Source of the DNA: Pseudocercospora fijiensis CIRAD86
Lineage: Eukaryota; Ascomycota; Dothideomycetes; Mycosphaerellales; Mycosphaerellaceae
NCBI RefSeq assembly: GCF_000340215.1
Contig: NW_006921539.1
Span: forward strand, 2,818,056 to 2,882,055
DNA length: 64,000 nt
Direction of reading: 5' to 3'
Shown piece by piece: positions 38,488-49,511 of the stretch (position 1 is its first letter; every line of letters starts with the position of its first letter). A program made the position numbers and the translations under genes. The notes under the pieces are model-generated. The model searched no databases. It saw nothing but the letters and a program-made list of their open reading frames with translations, and was not told the origin of the DNA.

Positions 38488-39651
38488 ATGTCCTCCCACT
38501 CAGAGTGCTGTGAATTCGACATGTCCTCGGAGGGAGTTCCGGTGCCTGATGAGTTGTTGTCGTCAGCTAAGCTCTCCCGCTCACGACACTCTTCTTACGA
38601 TCCGGGATTCTGCGACGGATATGCTGGCACACCTCAGCACAGCATCCATTCTCCTCACCAACAAGAGGATGCGACCTTCTCAAACACTCCTCGCTCACCA
38701 TTCCTCCGCCTCCCGGCAGACATCCGAAACATCATCTACAACTTCGCCTTTTTCGAATCCTCAGGGATCCATGTAGACTTTAATGCAGATTCTCCGTACC
38801 CGCGGCGCACCTCAATCATCTCTAACCCGGACACAACGAGCAGCATCTTCTCCCTATCCATAACGTGCAAGGAGATCTACGATGAAAGTTGCAATCTCCC
38901 TTTCTGGCTCAACACTACCAACCTCCACGTACCAATTCTGCAAGACCTGTGGACTCTGCGAAATGCCACATTCTACGCTCAGCCTAACTCAGGAAGCCCA
39001 TCAAGTACCGCCTGGCCAATGTTGCCGCCAAGTCCAGCCTCGAGAAGACGAGTAATCGCGCTGCCACCCGCTAGCTTAACAGTGAAGTCGCCTCTTCTCC
39101 GACAGAAAGCTCAGGAATATGTGACGCTGGCAATGAGATTGCCGCACTTGGATGATATCGTATCCAGACTAAATTACACGATTTGTGAGCCAACCAGAAT
39201 CGGAAGACTGAACAGAGTCCACATCCACCTTGGAAGTCAGACCAATAATGTTTTTATCGAGAGGTTCTTCACGGCCTGGTCGGCGGTTCTACCGAGCTTA
39301 TTTGCTCTAGAGGCCGCCGTGAGGGACTTGCGGGTGTCATTTGCATTGAGGGTCTCGAGGAGAATGGTGGTCGACTATGAATTTAGTGTCAGCAACGGAG
39401 GCGTCAAATGTCTCGAGGAGATTGACCGATGTGTTGTCGTTCCTTACGCTGGAGAACTTACAATTCCTGAACTGGGCACGATCAACAGCATTCGAAGCAG
39501 GATCTGGAAAGGCTTTTTCGGCGAGGATGAGAAGCCACCGACGAGCTTCAAGGTTCGTCGAAAAACGTGTCTGCCAGCGCCGAGTTGTGTGACAAACGCC
39601 AGCGACTTGAATGAGGCGACTTTGGCTTCGATGAGTACACCTGTAGCATAG
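38488..39651 (+). CDS. F-box-like / 2EXR-type fungal protein
   Basis: A single exon for 387 residues. After a Ser-rich N-terminal tail comes SPFLRLPADIRNIIYNFAFF (about residues 69-88), the short Leu/Pro motif found in many Dothideomycete and Sordariomycete F-box-like proteins. These are thought to recruit targets to SCF ubiquitin ligases. A helical region follows with SLSITCKEIYDES, again typical of the family. The C-terminal part has no repeat domain. The longer frame begins at TTG; ATG 38488 is used, and an in-frame Met 11 codons later is an alternative. The target is unknown. Confidence 0.65.
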   Translation: MSSHSECCEFDMSSEGVPVPDELLSSAKLSRSRHSSYDPGFCDGYAGTPQHSIHSPHQQEDATFSNTPRSPFLRLPADIRNIIYNFAFFESSGIHVDFNADSPYPRRTSIISNPDTTSSIFSLSITCKEIYDESCNLPFWLNTTNLHVPILQDLWTLRNATFYAQPNSGSPSSTAWPMLPPSPASRRRVIALPPASLTVKSPLLRQKAQEYVTLAMRLPHLDDIVSRLNYTICEPTRIGRLNRVHIHLGSQTNNVFIERFFTAWSAVLPSLFALEAAVRDLRVSFALRVSRRMVVDYEFSVSNGGVKCLEEIDRCVVVPYAGELTIPELGTINSIRSRIWKGFFGEDEKPPTSFKVRRKTCLPAPSCVTNASDLNEATLASMSTPVA

Positions 39652-39787
39652 CAAAAGTTTTTGAACCCCTGTATCATTTAGCAGCACGAAATACACGGAC
39701 TTACGAATGAGAAAAGTTTTGGACTGAAACATGTTACTCTCTCATTGCCGTTGCGTAAGCCAACCGGTATAATATGAGGCGACGCTC

Positions 39788-40486
39788 TCATGACCCGCGA
39801 GTGAACAAGCGCGATACGAGCGCTCCGCCCACATTTCGTGCTAAAGATCCCGAGTAAAGTCCTCTTTCCACCAGTCCACTCGCTTGGCTGAATTTATCGC
39901 ATCGCGAAAACGCCAAAGTGTTCGTGATGGTCAACACAAGCGCAATCGCTGCTTTATGTCAGCTGTCCCTTCCGATGCATGTGTTTGATGTGCATGTGTA
40001 CTCACCGACCAATGTCAACCATATAAACCTCAGCCTGACCAACGCCAGAATCGCAAGGGCGATCCATAACGCAGGCTGCACATATAATGCCATCCAAAAG
40101 AATCTCTTGTCTGTAGGCGTCACAGTCTTGCCGCCAGGCTCGTTTGGCTGCGGTGCACTTTCGAAGACCCAGTGGCTATCACCGCTCTGAGCCACCTCAT
40201 TCCACCACCGTAGCCCAACAAGCCGTCGGCCAGCGATGTTCTTGAGGTAGTAGAAGTCCATCGCGAGGAGGATGATCGTTACAATGAAGATGAGGACGAA
40301 GTTCTCGGTGAATAGCATGCCGAGGAGGTAGACGAGCAGGGAGGCTATATGGGGTGTTAGCGGTATCTCCAAGTAAGATAGCTCGCTGGACATACATATG
40401 CGAAAGCCAAGGAAGGTGAGAAGTGTTAAGGGGTGCGCACTCAGTCGCCAATTGAGCTGGCCTTGTTCATGCTGTATGTCCGCCAT
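39788..40486 (-). CDS. TVP23: Golgi membrane protein TVP23
   Basis: Three exons on the minus strand: 40486-40396, 40344-40006 and 39948-39788. Introns are 51 and 57 nt, giving 196 residues, the usual length. Across the first join the sequence reads [18 protein letters not shown]. Then come [20 protein letters not shown], the signature [23 protein letters not shown] and [11 protein letters not shown]. After the second join it reads [20 protein letters not shown]. Four hydrophobic segments fit the four-pass TVP23/FAM18 family, which sits in the late Golgi and helps vesicle traffic. The second acceptor is AAGCAG; use of the CAG matches the family, while use of the AAG would add one Ala. Confidence 0.92.
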
Positions 40487-40976
40487 ATTGACTTGCGCTG
40501 GAAGCGCTGCTGGCCCAGGCGTAGCACAATGGTGTGGATTATGGGTTGTGTCGTTTCTGTAGGCATTCGCTTTGCTGAGCAGACGCGACGTAGCTTCGAG
40601 CTATTTGCAGGGGTTCTCGGTAGCCGGCAAAGAAACATGTGGTCCGGCTACACCGGCTAACTTGAGCATCGCATCTCAGGTCTTGTCTCTAGCTTTTCCG
40701 TGAACCTTTCGTCAACTGCATGCGGAACACATGTCGTGCTCGCTATGTCGTATCCTGGGCGCAGCTTCCCACGATGAAGCAGGCCGAGCAAATGTATGCT
40801 CGTGGCGTGGTGGAAGACGCCGCTCAGGCGCCACGGTCTCAGCTGCAGGCCGCCGCAATGCAAGTCGGACAGTGCTGCTCGTCCGCAGCCATGACGCACA
40901 AACGCTTCTGAAGGATATTTCGACCAACTCATGTCAATACTTGGTCCTAGCAGCATGCCATAGAGACGCCTAAAGC
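40487..40976. promoter_or_regulatory. Divergent promoter region between TVP23 and HeLo gene
   Basis: 490 bases between head-to-head genes, so probably two promoters. Overlapping short frames on both strands are not conserved. No specific site is recognised. Confidence 0.4.
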
Positions 40977-41927
40977 ATGGCAGAGGGCACTCTAGCACTA
41001 AGCATCCCTGGCTGGTTCCTGACCGGCGTGACCTACTTCAAGCTGGTCCGGTGCGCGGGTGACTTCAAGGAAGACTTCGCTCTTCTATGGCTCAAGTTCG
41101 AAAGTGTTCAGCTACGTTTCACTCGCTGGGGCCTTGCAGCGAGAATTCCGGCAGCACCAGTTACGGAAGTCAGTACCAAGCAGTGGGCGGACGAATTCGT
41201 CACGAAGTACTCCCCGGAACAGGTCAAATGGGCCGAGTCCGTCTTGAGGCGTGTCACCAAAGCTTTCAAGCGTGTCTATGACAAAGTGGATGATGACACC
41301 GAAGAGATCGCTCTCCAGACCAAGGGACTCGCACTCGCGCTGGAAGAAGTCAATGAAGAAGAGGCCCTGGACAGAACCCCAAAGCTTGCGGCTGTGCACA
41401 GATTCTTCAAGAAGGCAAGCGAAAAGGGTCACAAATTTGTTGACTCTGGAAGGCTTCTTAAGGATCGGACGAAGTGGGCATTGCATAAGAAAGATTACCT
41501 GGTTCAGCTTGTGAACTTGATCGCGGATCTCGTTCTAGAGCTCGAAACGCAATTTCCGGACATTGCTGAAGAAGCAAAGAAATTGGCTGCAGCAGAGGTT
41601 CAGGAAGCTGCAGGCGTCTCAGAACCACGGGAAGAAGTACTAAATGGCGTTGCTCAGGTCTCAGAAGGCACTGATCCTGCGCTGACTGAAGCCATCAAAG
41701 CTGTCGTTCGGACCACAATCAGCTTTGACTTCAGTGGACTGGGGCTCTCAGAAAAGGCTGTTGGGCACTATGGCGCCAACTTCGACAGAGTTCCAGAGGG
41801 CGCAAACATTACACTCACGGCTCGTGATATCAACGCTGGCGGCGATACGAGGACTCATATTGGACACACTTTTGGGAACCAAGGTCGAGTGTTCGATACT
41901 AAGCCTGGCGCAACTGCGGAGAAGTGA
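40977..41927 (+). CDS. HeLo-domain protein with HET-s-like amyloid motif
   Basis: A single-exon gene for 316 residues. Residues 10-210 resemble the HeLo domain (HET-s/LopB family): a hydrophobic N-terminal segment (LSIPGWFLTGVTYFKL), then DFALLWLKFESVQLRFTRWG and long charged helices. In HET-S and related effectors this domain forms membrane-damaging helices when an amyloid signal arrives. The C-terminal end has INAGGDTRTHIGHTFGNQG (about 285-303). It matches the spacing of the HET-s prion-domain repeat: Gly, acidic, Ser/Thr, Arg, then IG-X2-aromatic-G-X2-G. Only one such motif is clear, against two in HET-s. No NLR partner gene is next to it. A role in programmed cell death or allorecognition is inferred from architecture. 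Confidence 0.72.
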   Translation: MAEGTLALSIPGWFLTGVTYFKLVRCAGDFKEDFALLWLKFESVQLRFTRWGLAARIPAAPVTEVSTKQWADEFVTKYSPEQVKWAESVLRRVTKAFKRVYDKVDDDTEEIALQTKGLALALEEVNEEEALDRTPKLAAVHRFFKKASEKGHKFVDSGRLLKDRTKWALHKKDYLVQLVNLIADLVLELETQFPDIAEEAKKLAAAEVQEAAGVSEPREEVLNGVAQVSEGTDPALTEAIKAVVRTTISFDFSGLGLSEKAVGHYGANFDRVPEGANITLTARDINAGGDTRTHIGHTFGNQGRVFDTKPGATAEK

Positions 41928-42028
41928 CATGTCGTTGAAGAATGAAATGCAATAGCTCCTCCCGAGGATATATCGTTGTCCCATTTCACCTCTTGAGTTG
42001 TTCCCATCCAGACGCCCTGCACTCTAAT

Positions 42029-42805
42029 CTAGGAGAATCGGTTGCAAATGATGCATTGTTGCGATATTTGACCGGGCCCACCCAGCGCATAGGACCTGAT
42101 GCCGCAGTAAGGACAATTTTGCTTCTGCAAATGATTATTGAAAGCCTCTGTAGCTTTGCGCTCGCTGACTTGTGCCTGATGATAGACCAGGTCCACAGCG
42201 AACTGAGGATGTGCCAGCATCGCGTCGTCGAAAATAGCAGTCGACGGGTCCGGTAGCAGTAGGCCCTTGGATTCAGCAGCAACCTTCACAACAGCCTTGC
42301 ACATCTCTGTAATGATCGGCTGTGCGGTATAAGCGACTTTGATAGCTAGCACAAGGGTACTCCAATGTGGACTCAGCGAGCTGGTGAACTTCTTCGTTGC
42401 GAGCTCCCTAAGACCCCGAACATCCCACTTGTCTGCGCACACTGCCATCTGGACGTGAAATTGGACCGCCTCCTCCCGGTCACTTGGCTCCGAGTCGTCG
42501 AAGTCGTACATGTATTCGATCAAGGCTTCAATCTCGTCCGTGTCGTGGTCTTCGGACATGTCGATGGCTCGCTTTGAGGACTCCTGTGAGAGTTATACCT
42601 GTCAGTTTGCGAAGGAATCCCTGACAAGTCATATGCTCACCATGAATGGCGACACACATGCCCTTTTCAGCACCTCAGAGTGCAGTGAACGCACGAGGCG
42701 GTGCACGGGAAATTCTCGTCCATTGCAAATGATCTTGAAATCGAATAACTCAGGACAAGTGGTGAGTCTCGTCACCAGGTCCAGCTTCATAGCGTCTTCA
42801 GCCAT
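42029..42805 (-). CDS. BTB/POZ domain protein with C-terminal zinc ribbon-like motif
   Basis: Two exons on the minus strand: 42805-42641 and 42583-42029. The 57-nt GT-AG intron is in phase 0, and the product is 239 residues. The BTB fold is recognisable from DFKIICNGREFPVHRLVRS (about 22-40), then LHSEVLKRAC, then after the intron IEALIEYMYDFD and an acidic loop. Such proteins are common in fungi as substrate adaptors for CUL3 ligases or as self-associating scaffolds. The C-terminus has CPYCG...CIIC, two CXXC pairs that could bind zinc. It lies tail to tail with the HeLo gene, about 100 bases away. There is no evidence that they act together. Confidence 0.8.
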
Positions 42806-43569
42806 CGGCGATATTTCTCTTCATCGCAATTGTTTTGCTGTCGTGCTGAGATACAAGGCGTGTGGGCAGAGACGAGATGCAACGATTCGTTTTGTGATGC
42901 CAAAGAAGGCTCAACTTTGCGACCGACCCGCTCCTCAGAGTAGAGATTTTCGATAAGTTTGATCACACTTGTCATGTATTCGCCAATTTCAATTGTGCGA
43001 ATCATGTGAGCCTTTTCTCATCTCATTGAGAGGCACAAGTGTATCTCTCATGCTGAGATTCGCAGCAACAATGACGCCTGGCATCTGGAGGCCGTATGTT
43101 ATGAGCCAGATACTCGCAAGCGCCATTCAAGACCAGCGACAGTTCAGTGCTCAAGATAATTCGCCTTCGGTGATGCTTCATGCATTCCATACTCGGTCCT
43201 GCATGGTACATGTACTTTATGTCTGCAGCTTGAGCCGCGGCGGGGCAGACATCATGAGGCTACGGGGGCGGGGTGTTTGCAGACCATGGCATCCGAATTG
43301 TCTCCCGCTAAGACAGTGGATTGAGTAAGAGAGTAACGAACTCGAGACCGCAGCCCCCAAGATGCTGTGTAATCGAGGCGGTGGTCGTAGGTCGTAATAA
43401 TCGAGGACCGCGAGGAGCCCCCTGCTATCGATACCACTAGCGGCAAAATTAGAGTTTGGCAGGGGGAGGAGCGATTCTGAACTTTTTCGAGTGTCGCCTC
43501 CCCAGTCCGCCGCTCTGTTCTGCACACCGACGAGGCACGCCGCCACCGTCCCACCGCACCACCGACAAG
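42806..43569. promoter_or_regulatory. Divergent region between BTB gene and NOG1
   Basis: About 760 bases between head-to-head genes. Short frames on both strands have no recognised content. The stretch next to NOG1 is GC- and CCACC-rich, as in many fungal 5' UTRs. Confidence 0.4.
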
Positions 43570-45540
43570 ATGAAGACGACGTGGAAGGACATCGCGCCGG
43601 TGCCGACGTCGCAGGAGTTCCTCGACATCGTGCTGTCGCGAACCCAGCGCCGGCTGCCCACACAAATTCGGGCTGGCTTCAAAATCAGCAGAATTCGAGC
43701 ATTCTACATGCGGAAGGTGAAATATACCGCCGAGACCTTTTCTGAGAAGCTGAACGCCATTTTGGACGGCTTTCCGCGACTGGCGGACATTCATCCGTTC
43801 CACAAGGATCTACTCAATACCCTCTACGATGCAGACCACTTTCGAATTGCGCTTGGCCAAATGAACACCGCGAAAGGCTTGATTGAGACGGTGTCAAGAG
43901 ATTACATCCGATTGCTCAAATATGGCCAGAGTCTGTTCCAATGCAAACAGCTCAAGCGCGCAGCGCTTGGTCGCATGGCTACCATTTGCAAGAGATTGAA
44001 GGATCCGCTGGTGTACCTGGAGCAAGTGAGACAGCATTTGGGCCGTCTGCCTTCGATCGATCCCAACACACGAACACTACTCATCTGTGGCTACCCAAAT
44101 GTCGGAAAATCGAGCTTCTTGAAGAACATCTCCCGCGCAGATGTGGATGTGCAGCCCTACGCTTTCACGACAAAGAGCTTGTTCGTTGGTCACTTCGACT
44201 ATAAGATGCTGCGGTTTCAGGCTATCGACACTCCAGGAATTCTCGATCACCCACTTGAAGAGATGAACACGATCGAGATGCAGAGTATCACAGCAATTGC
44301 ACACTTGCGGAGTGCGATTTTGTACTTCATGGATCTGAGCGAGCAATGCGGATACAGTGTGCACGCACAGATGGCTCTGTTCGAGAGCATCAAGCCACTT
44401 TTCGCCAACAAGCTTGTCTTCATTGTGATCAACAAGACAGATGTGATGAAGCCAGAAGACTTGGACATGGAAACGCAAGAGAAGTTAGACAAGCTGCTGA
44501 AGAGCGCAAACGTGGAAATGCTGCAAATGTCTTGCACAACTACAGAGGGTCTCATGAATGTCAAAAACGCTGTGTGCGACAGACTGCTCGCAGAGCGGAA
44601 TGCGCAGAAATTGAAGGCTGGTACGAACGCGTCAGGCGATGTCACAGGCAGACTGGGAGATGTGCTCAAGCGGATACACGTTGCTCAGCCACTTGGCGGC
44701 ATCGGCTACGGCCCCGATATCCCAGAGGCGGCTCTCAGCAAGATGAAGTACGACAAGGACGACCCGAATAGACCTAAGCTCATGCGCGACATCGAAGAAG
44801 AGAACGGTGGTGCCGGTGTCTTTAACGTCAACCTCAGAGAGAAGTATCTGCTTGAAGACGACGAATGGAAAATGGACAAGATACCGGAAGTGCTCAATGG
44901 CATGAACGTATACGACTATTTCGACCCAGACATTGAATCCAAGCTCCAGGCGCTTGAAGAGGAAGAGGAACGACTAGAGGCAGAAGGCCATTATGACGAT
45001 GATGAAGAGCTCGAAGATGCAGAGGAAGCTGACATCAAATACAAGGCCGAGCTGATTCGGGAAAAGCGACAGCTCATCCGGAACGAGAACAAGATGCGCA
45101 AGTCTCTCAAGAATCGTGCCGTCATTCCGAGATCGAAGAAGGCTGTGCAGATGGAGAAGATGCAGGCTGGGCTTGAGAAGGCGGGCTACGACACAAGTGC
45201 TATCGCAGAGCGGGCCAGGTCGCTTTCGAGACCACGCGGTAGAAGGCGAGCAGGCACTGAGGACGTTGACGATTCTATGGACGTGGATGAGACTCCAAAA
45301 GAGCGCCTGTCCCGAAGCATCTCCGTTGCCAGAGTCAGGAGTCAGAGTGTAAAGAACAGGAGAGAAGACGGTGTCACTGATGAGACTGCAAGAACGAATG
45401 CTGAGCGTGCTGCCAAGCTTGGTCAGAAGAAGATGAACCGCATGGCTAGGCAAGGTGAGGCAGATCGTCACCAAACTGCTAGCAAGTCGAAATGGCTTCT
45501 TGCTGGCAAGAGGGGTATGGGAAGCACGAGAAGTCGCTAA
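43570..45540 (+). CDS. NOG1: Nucleolar GTP-binding protein NOG1
   Basis: A single exon for 656 residues, close to yeast Nog1 (647). The N-terminal helical domain starts [20 protein letters not shown]. The GTPase domain has G1 GYPNVGKSS (174-182), G3 DTPG (220-223) and G4 NKTD (288-291). The C-terminal half is strongly charged, with coiled-coil stretches such as [18 protein letters not shown] and a basic tail for pre-ribosome contact. NOG1 binds the pre-60S particle in the nucleolus and is needed for late 60S maturation, inserting its tail in the exit tunnel. The ATG at 43570 is chosen because the longer frame begins at TTG and its extra residues are not part of the family. Confidence 0.95.
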   Translation: MKTTWKDIAPVPTSQEFLDIVLSRTQRRLPTQIRAGFKISRIRAFYMRKVKYTAETFSEKLNAILDGFPRLADIHPFHKDLLNTLYDADHFRIALGQMNTAKGLIETVSRDYIRLLKYGQSLFQCKQLKRAALGRMATICKRLKDPLVYLEQVRQHLGRLPSIDPNTRTLLICGYPNVGKSSFLKNISRADVDVQPYAFTTKSLFVGHFDYKMLRFQAIDTPGILDHPLEEMNTIEMQSITAIAHLRSAILYFMDLSEQCGYSVHAQMALFESIKPLFANKLVFIVINKTDVMKPEDLDMETQEKLDKLLKSANVEMLQMSCTTTEGLMNVKNAVCDRLLAERNAQKLKAGTNASGDVTGRLGDVLKRIHVAQPLGGIGYGPDIPEAALSKMKYDKDDPNRPKLMRDIEEENGGAGVFNVNLREKYLLEDDEWKMDKIPEVLNGMNVYDYFDPDIESKLQALEEEEERLEAEGHYDDDEELEDAEEADIKYKAELIREKRQLIRNENKMRKSLKNRAVIPRSKKAVQMEKMQAGLEKAGYDTSAIAERARSLSRPRGRRRAGTEDVDDSMDVDETPKERLSRSISVARVRSQSVKNRREDGVTDETARTNAERAAKLGQKKMNRMARQGEADRHQTASKSKWLLAGKRGMGSTRSR

Positions 45541-46228
45541 TGTGGGCGTTCATGTTCATCTGGCGTTGCATTGCGTAGGGATGTCTGGAGTCAGGGTGTT
45601 CAAAAGGGCTGCAGTGTTCGGATTTTACTTGGCGGCCACACCTGGCGACATGAAGATAGAAGGACAGCTCCAACCATATCGGCCCAAGATGGTTTGCAGC
45701 TAATGGAATGCACGATACCTTCCAAATATTCATCCGCGTACCTTCATTCCCTGCTTCAACATCATTCCCATTTCAATCCCAGATCTCACCCGTTGACGTC
45801 CGCCCTCGCCTCGACTTCAGCTCTCATTCCCTCTAGTGCCAACTTGGACACTCCAATTCCTGTGAACGCTGGCTTATGATCTGGGAGGCATCTCTTTAAC
45901 GCCTCTCCTGCAGGCTCCAGCTCGTGGCATAAAAGGTCAATTTGTATACTTGACTCATTCCTTTCCCACCGGCTTCACGGAAACATGGATCAATCTAATT
46001 TATATTGTCTTATAATAGTGTCGTCTATTTTGTTTCCCTATTTCACTATCTACGATTACTATTAATACCCAATACGATGTTACAACTCTATGTGGTACTA
46101 CTATTTATTAGTCTTAGCTATAACTATAATTAAATTACCTCGTCTCGAAAGGGAGGGATCTATATGTAGGGACATGCCGCCTTACTGTATCTGATTCTCT
46201 GGGTCCCTTACTTATTATCCCTTTCGAC
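45541..46228. other. Intergenic region with small AT-rich patch
   Basis: The part next to the GH16-like gene (about 45990-46150) is AT-rich with many TpA steps. It may be a short RIP-mutated remnant in the promoter. The rest is ordinary. No gene is recognised. Confidence 0.45.
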
Positions 46229-47109
46229 ATGCACTTGCTAATCTACTTGGTCCACCTGGCTGCCTTTGTTGATGCCATCCTTCCTGAGACATACCACGAA
46301 CATCGCCTCAAGAAACGCGGCTCTGCTTTGATTCCCTCGGATTGCTTCTCCAGCGACCAGGCTTTGTACAAGTACTTTTCACCAAATTATCCATGGGGCG
46401 ACCACCACAACGGCGCGGCACTCATGTCGCAAGCGCAGGTCAGTGCTGCTAAGGGCTTCTTGTCGCTCAGGTCGGACTACACTGGCGCTGCCAATTGGTC
46501 CTATAACTCGGGCACGGTATATGCGAATCAGCATTTTACTGTGCCGACCGGCGGTGGCCTTGACTTCGAAGCAAGCTACCAGGCCAACACAGAGCCAGTG
46601 AGTCTGCATTATATGTCCTTCTGATGATGACCTCTGATTTCAAGATAGGGCTGCTGGCCTGCTTTCTGGCTGACAGCGGTTAACGGCTGGCCTCCAGAGA
46701 TCGATCTTGCCGAGTGGAAGGGTGCGTGTTCTGCTTCTATTTCTCTGTCACTCATCGGAACGATTCGTGCTCGCTGACTCAATATCCTCAATCTGTAGGC
46801 AGTGGAAAGGTCAGCTTCAACACCTTCAACACCAGCTCACACGTGGCATCACTTGATGTGCCTTACCCGAACCCTGGATCATGGCATTCGATTAGAAACG
46901 AGCTACGTGCTGAAGCTGACGGCTCCACACTCGCGATCTCTTTCTATCTTGACGGTCGCCTCATAACGAAACAATATGGCGCCAACATGGTGAATGCGCC
47001 TTTCTGGCTCATTATCGATTACCAGATGCTCGGAAGTAGCGGCAAGACTGGACCTCATGAGACAACCTATTTCAATGTACGAGGCTTGACGGTGGCGAGC
47101 TACCCATAG
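46229..47109 (+). CDS. Secreted GH16-like glucanase
   Basis: Three exons: 46229-46597, 46649-46721 and 46799-47109. Introns are 51 and 77 nt, giving 250 residues. A signal peptide (MHLLIYLVHLAAFVDA) is followed by a possible Kex2 site (RLKKRG). The catalytic motif EIDLAE (E140, D142, E145 across exon 2) is the GH16 EXDXXE signature, preceded by GCWPAFWLTAVNGWPP. Later beta-strands include WHSIRNELRAEADG and PFWLIIDYQML, as in concanavalin-A-like folds. GH16 enzymes cut or transfer beta-1,3/1,4-glucans, at the fungal wall or in plant material. The product is somewhat short for the family but looks complete. The substrate cannot be set. Confidence 0.82.
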
Positions 47110-48206
47110 AGCAGGTCTTGAAACGATACTACAATGCTAAAGTTGCGCCGCGGTGGCACGGAGTGATTGCTGAGATTGCTAGAGAGTATCAGCTTCATTC
47201 ATAGCATCGTCCGGGCCAGATCAATGGTCTAAAACACGCATTGCTCACGCCATGGCACGTCCGGAGACAGCTGAGGTCATCGCTTTGTGTGGGACATGCT
47301 AGTCTGCGCAAATGTACAATCGTCATCCTATGTATCTCTAACAGGACCGTCCAAAATCTCCCTCGGAAGCGGCCACTGGCATCTTCCGATTCGCACGTCA
47401 AACCGAATGTGACAGCTTCGAATATCTGGCTCAGGTTCGAAAGGATCGCCTGGCAGACTTTCATCTCTTCATGGGAAATACGTCTTGTGGCGGAACCCTG
47501 GAAGTCATACCAAAGATTGGCCTTCGCGTAATGAGCCTGGAACGAAAAGTTTTGATATGTACGTTGAGCTGATCGCGGCCTAGACTCATTGAAAAGTCTA
47601 GCGAGCTTTGGTCGACGACTCATGAAGATGAGACGCTCGCTCTCCATCCTGCTGCGAGAGGTACGTCTTGACAATTCTGTGCAACGGTGTTTCAAATGCG
47701 GAAAGAATTACAGCCAAGCTGCACAGCCTCTGTGCAGCCTCGCATTTGCAAATGCGACGGTGCGGATAGCAATGTAGTCGCTCCTCTCTTTGAGATATGG
47801 ACTTCAATCCTTTAATCCGGTCATTGTAAACATCAGATTCTTCTGAAATAAATGACACATCAGCAAGATCAACGATCCTGGTTGCGCTGTGTCTGAAGAT
47901 GATTGATGAGGTGATGTTCGTGTGAAGAGTTTCACATCCCATCCTTTCATGTGCTAGGCCGGGATAAGCTAGATCAAAACAAAGCGAACCTGGTCTTCAA
48001 CTTGGCCAGAGCTTCAACTCCACCACATCTCGCCCGCCTTGTACGAGGCAGCAAGGCTGTGCGCACCTGTCGTCCATCACAGAGCAGGCAGCGCCGACGA
48101 TGTAAACGATCTCGCCGTTGCTGGACACCTTTCACCACCCGACCGTGTCTGCTGCAAAGACAGGTCGTAACGCGACCAGCCCGTCTTTCCGCGTCGAGAG
48201 CAGAAG
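47110..48206. other. 1.1-kb region without a recognised gene
   Basis: A minus-strand frame of 166 codons (47195-47695) is open, but I recognise no domain and no splice partner. It is recorded as doubtful. The right end should contain the promoter of the gene at 48207. Confidence 0.35.
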
Positions 48207-49511
48207 ATGGCCATCTCACCGCCAGCGTCGCTTGCCGCATCGCAGCACTACGGCAGAACTACACACACTACTGCACAGTTCTTGCAACCGCCAAAGTCTC
48301 CCGCCACGGTCACAACCACACCTGCCTTCGCAACTGCTACAGATTACATTTCGACAGGCTCGAGGAAGAGGCAGCGACCGGACTCGGCACATGCGAACGA
48401 GCAACATCACCCGGCACAATCGACTTGGACTGAAACCCCAGCTTGGGCGCGGTGTCCTACTCCGTGCGACAAGCTCTATGAGAGCGGATTTGGGCAGCAC
48501 TCGGTGAATGAGCGGTATCGGCTCGCGGGAGGATTTGACACGCCCTCTTTGCGAGCCACTTCGCCCATACAGCATTTGACCGTGAATGAGCATGAGTTTA
48601 GGCGGCGTCTGCGAGATGATGATATGGACCTTTCTATGCATAGCGGCTGCACACCAATTTCTGGGCCTCTCGCACGTGAGCGAAACGGTGTTGCTCGCTT
48701 GAATGCAGTGCCTGACAATCGATCACAGACGACATGGACACAATTCGCTTTCGAGCTGGTTGGTAAGGCGTTCAATTTCGGCACGACGGTGTTTAAAGGG
48801 TTCTATTCAGGAGGAGGTAGAGTCTATCAGATAAGCTCTTCGACTGGACCGGATCGGCTGCAGCACAACTCACTTCGAGTATCGACGCCACTACCTGGAT
48901 CTTGGGATAGCGACGAGTTCCTGGGCGACTTCGAACAAGACAGCCCATACTTCGCACAGCAGACATCGCCGACACGACCACCGGCCAAGCGCCGTCAAAC
49001 AGATCGAGACAGTTGGGTGCTCGTCGGCAATCCTGATGCTGAGAACCAAACCAGTCCGAAACGGAAAATATCTGGCAATAGCGTACCGCGAAGTAACCCG
49101 GCTCCTGGTAGGCCGACCGCATCTCGGGCCTCCAGTCGGCGCAGTCTGGCACCAGTATCAAGAAAGTCATCCGCCTTCGGACCCACCAATGGGAGTCCAG
49201 TGCAGTTCTCACCCGCACTGGCACCACCACAGCAGTCACAGAGCAGAATAGCATCCGTAGCAGCGACACGATCACCTCAGCAAAGGCCGAGCAGCGCAGG
49301 CGTAACAGCCTACGTCAGTCCAGACGCGGAACGCTTTGTTAAAAGACAGGCCAAGCAGGATCGCGCTGCAGACAAAACCATGACGAATATGGGAAACAGA
49401 ATACAAGAAATGATGAGACAGGCGCAAGAAGCGCTAGGGACGAAATACAGCGTCGAAGGCGATGGAATGGACCTTGAAGACGAAGGATATGTTGATGATG
49501 ATTGGCAATGA
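48207..49511 (+). CDS. Conserved fungal protein, mostly disordered
   Basis: A single-exon frame of 434 residues from an ATG. Most of it is Ser/Pro/Arg/Gln-rich and probably disordered. A short conserved-looking core lies near 175-206 (WTQFAFELVGKAFNFG, then FKGFYSGGGRVYQI). There are basic patches (GSRKRQRP, PPAKRRQTDR) that could be nuclear localisation signals, and an acidic C-terminus (MDLEDEGYVDDDW). A helix with RFVKRQAKQDRAADKTM precedes the end. I recall similar uncharacterised ascomycete proteins. Nuclear location is inferred; function is unknown. Confidence 0.75.
   Translation: MAISPPASLAASQHYGRTTHTTAQFLQPPKSPATVTTTPAFATATDYISTGSRKRQRPDSAHANEQHHPAQSTWTETPAWARCPTPCDKLYESGFGQHSVNERYRLAGGFDTPSLRATSPIQHLTVNEHEFRRRLRDDDMDLSMHSGCTPISGPLARERNGVARLNAVPDNRSQTTWTQFAFELVGKAFNFGTTVFKGFYSGGGRVYQISSSTGPDRLQHNSLRVSTPLPGSWDSDEFLGDFEQDSPYFAQQTSPTRPPAKRRQTDRDSWVLVGNPDAENQTSPKRKISGNSVPRSNPAPGRPTASRASSRRSLAPVSRKSSAFGPTNGSPVQFSPALAPPQQSQSRIASVAATRSPQQRPSSAGVTAYVSPDAERFVKRQAKQDRAADKTMTNMGNRIQEMMRQAQEALGTKYSVEGDGMDLEDEGYVDDDWQ

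Noticed and set aside
43252..43803. 183-codon minus-strand frame over the NOG1 start
   Set aside because: Antisense to the conserved NOG1 N-terminus; shadow.
47195..47695. 166-codon minus-strand gene
   Set aside because: Open but without any domain, conserved motif or splice partner; could be chance in GC-rich DNA.
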